Shown one piece after another: positions 6,547 to 6,808 of a stretch of DNA of 6,808 nucleotides. The stretch spans positions 1-6,808 of the forward strand of contig DATFPQ010000217.1 of the NCBI GenBank assembly GCA_035264765.1. The letters run 5' to 3'. Position 1 is the first letter of the stretch, and every line of letters starts with the position of its first letter. Made by a program: the position numbers and the translations under genes. Source of the DNA: DATFPQ01 sp035264765 (GTDB taxonomy: Bacteria; Actinomycetota; Actinomycetes; Actinomycetales; Angustibacteraceae). The notes under the pieces are model-generated. The model made no database searches, had not been told where the DNA came from, and saw nothing but the letters and a program-made list of their open reading frames with translations.

Positions 6547-6623
6547 CTGCGGAGGTACTGGCTGAGCAGGACGACGGCGGTCTTCGGGTAGCGCTCGCGG
6601 ATGCGCCGGGCCGCGACCAACCC
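6543..6623 (-). pseudogene. Remnant of a response-regulator receiver domain
   Basis: The minus strand reads GLVAARRIRERYPKTAVVLLSQYL, then RS and a TGA stop (plus 6543-6545). This closely resembles the stretch from helix 3 through beta-strand 4 of NarL/LuxR-type receiver domains (GLEAARRIR...P.T.VLLLSQ.V). The codons use almost only G or C in the third position, as real coding sequence here does. The acidic N-terminal part with the phosphorylated aspartate is missing upstream, and everything after strand beta-4, including the DNA-binding domain, is missing downstream. The frame has no ATG or GTG start and closes upstream at plus 6696-6698. It is therefore a decayed or cut fragment of about 25 residues. 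Confidence 0.55.
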
Positions 6624-6736
6624 TACAACGCCTGCTGCGAGCTCAGCCTCCTGCGTCCCGGCGACGTCCCGCGCAGGGGTCGGCGCTGCACGCCCTCACC
6701 ACCTACCGCGACGCCTACTTCGATCAGGCTATTTGA
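6615..6736 (+). pseudogene. Possible frameshifted C-terminal coding remnant, unrecognised
   Basis: One plus-strand frame reads DQPYNACCELSLLRPGDV (6615-6668). A second, shifted by one base, continues with PAQGSALHALTTYRDAYFDQ and then AI before TGA (6734-6736). Each half shows strong G/C bias at its own third codon position, which is typical of genuine genes here. Together they read as one protein end with a missing base near 6668. No start is visible, and the frame merges leftward into the antisense of the receiver-domain remnant. I do not recognise the family. Chance is possible given the shortness. Confidence 0.3.
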
Positions 6737-6789
6737 CAGCTTATGGGAGGCTAAATGGCGACATGGGGGAGATCGGAAGGAGGCCAAGC
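6733..6789 (+). promoter_or_regulatory. Leader region with TTGACA and two Shine-Dalgarno sites
   Basis: This stretch is clearly more AT-rich than its surroundings. TTGACA at 6733-6738 is a perfect -35 hexamer, but no good -10 lies 16-18 nt downstream. GGGAGG (6745-6750) is 4 nt before an ATG at 6755. GGAAGGAGG (6775-6783) is 6 nt before an ATG at 6790. A four-codon reading frame, ATG-GGA-GGC-TAA (6743-6754), abuts the ATG at 6755. The second SD is the stronger. Confidence 0.4.
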
Positions 6790-6808
6790 ATGGGCCGAGG
6801 TCACGACG
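6790..6808 (+). CDS. Start of an unidentified gene, 3' partial
   Basis: ATG at 6790 follows GGAAGGAGG (6775-6783) with a 6-nt spacer, the best ribosome binding site in the window. Only MGRGHD can be read before the window ends, so no function can be given. The alternative start at 6755 opens a different frame (MATWGRSEGG...) that uses many A-ending codons, unlike the genes here, and is less likely to be coding. Confidence 0.45.

Noticed and set aside
6733..6761. Full sigma-70 type promoter built on TTGACA at 6733
   Set aside because: No TANNNT or TATAAT-like hexamer lies 16-18 nt downstream. CTAAAT (6751-6756) is only 12 nt away, so I kept it only as a possible -35 element.
6509..6808. tRNA, CRISPR or insertion-sequence ends in the gene-poor right end
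   Set aside because: I saw no cloverleaf arms, no regularly spaced repeats, and no terminal inverted repeats or transposase sequence.

Overview
The DNA is very GC-rich. Its coding frames use mostly G or C at the third codon position, genes are tightly packed or overlapping, and one gene starts with GTG. The protein sequences read like those of Actinomycetota. No rRNA, tRNA or protein marker allows a narrower placement. I see no phage genes, insertion sequences or CRISPR array.

Positions 2-3583 (+ strand) hold four genes in one dense operon that runs in from outside the window. They are a SIS-domain sugar-phosphate isomerase/deaminase (5' end cut off), a ROK-family sugar kinase, a PfkB-family sugar-phosphate kinase of the tagatose-6-P / fructose-1-P type, and a class II ketose-bisphosphate aldolase. 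The gaps are 9 bp, then a 4-bp overlap, then a 23-bp overlap. The set matches an aga-like route for amino sugars. The ROK enzyme would phosphorylate the free sugar. The SIS enzyme would convert the amino-sugar 6-phosphate to a ketohexose 6-phosphate. The PfkB kinase would add the second phosphate, and the aldolase would split the bisphosphate to DHAP and glyceraldehyde-3-phosphate. The substrate (galactosamine/tagatose or another amino sugar) is inferred. No transporter, deacetylase or regulator is in view. The ROK gene lacks an ordinary start codon ahead of its conserved N-terminus: a CTG behind an SD-like AGGCGG is the only candidate, and it is in frame with the SIS gene.

Positions 3616-6508 (- strand) hold two genes that converge on the operon: an extended-SDR NAD(P)-dependent epimerase/dehydratase-like gene (GTG start), then, 13 bp later, a 636-residue DUF5107-type protein with C-terminal TPR-like helices. 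A 32-bp GC-rich gap with a hairpin separates the two converging units.

Positions 6509-6789 hold no intact gene. They contain a possible leaderless promoter for the minus-strand pair, a scrap of a response-regulator receiver domain on the minus strand, a possible frameshifted coding scrap on the plus strand, and then a more AT-rich stretch with two Shine-Dalgarno/ATG pairs. The better pair starts a gene at 6790 that runs out of the window after six codons.
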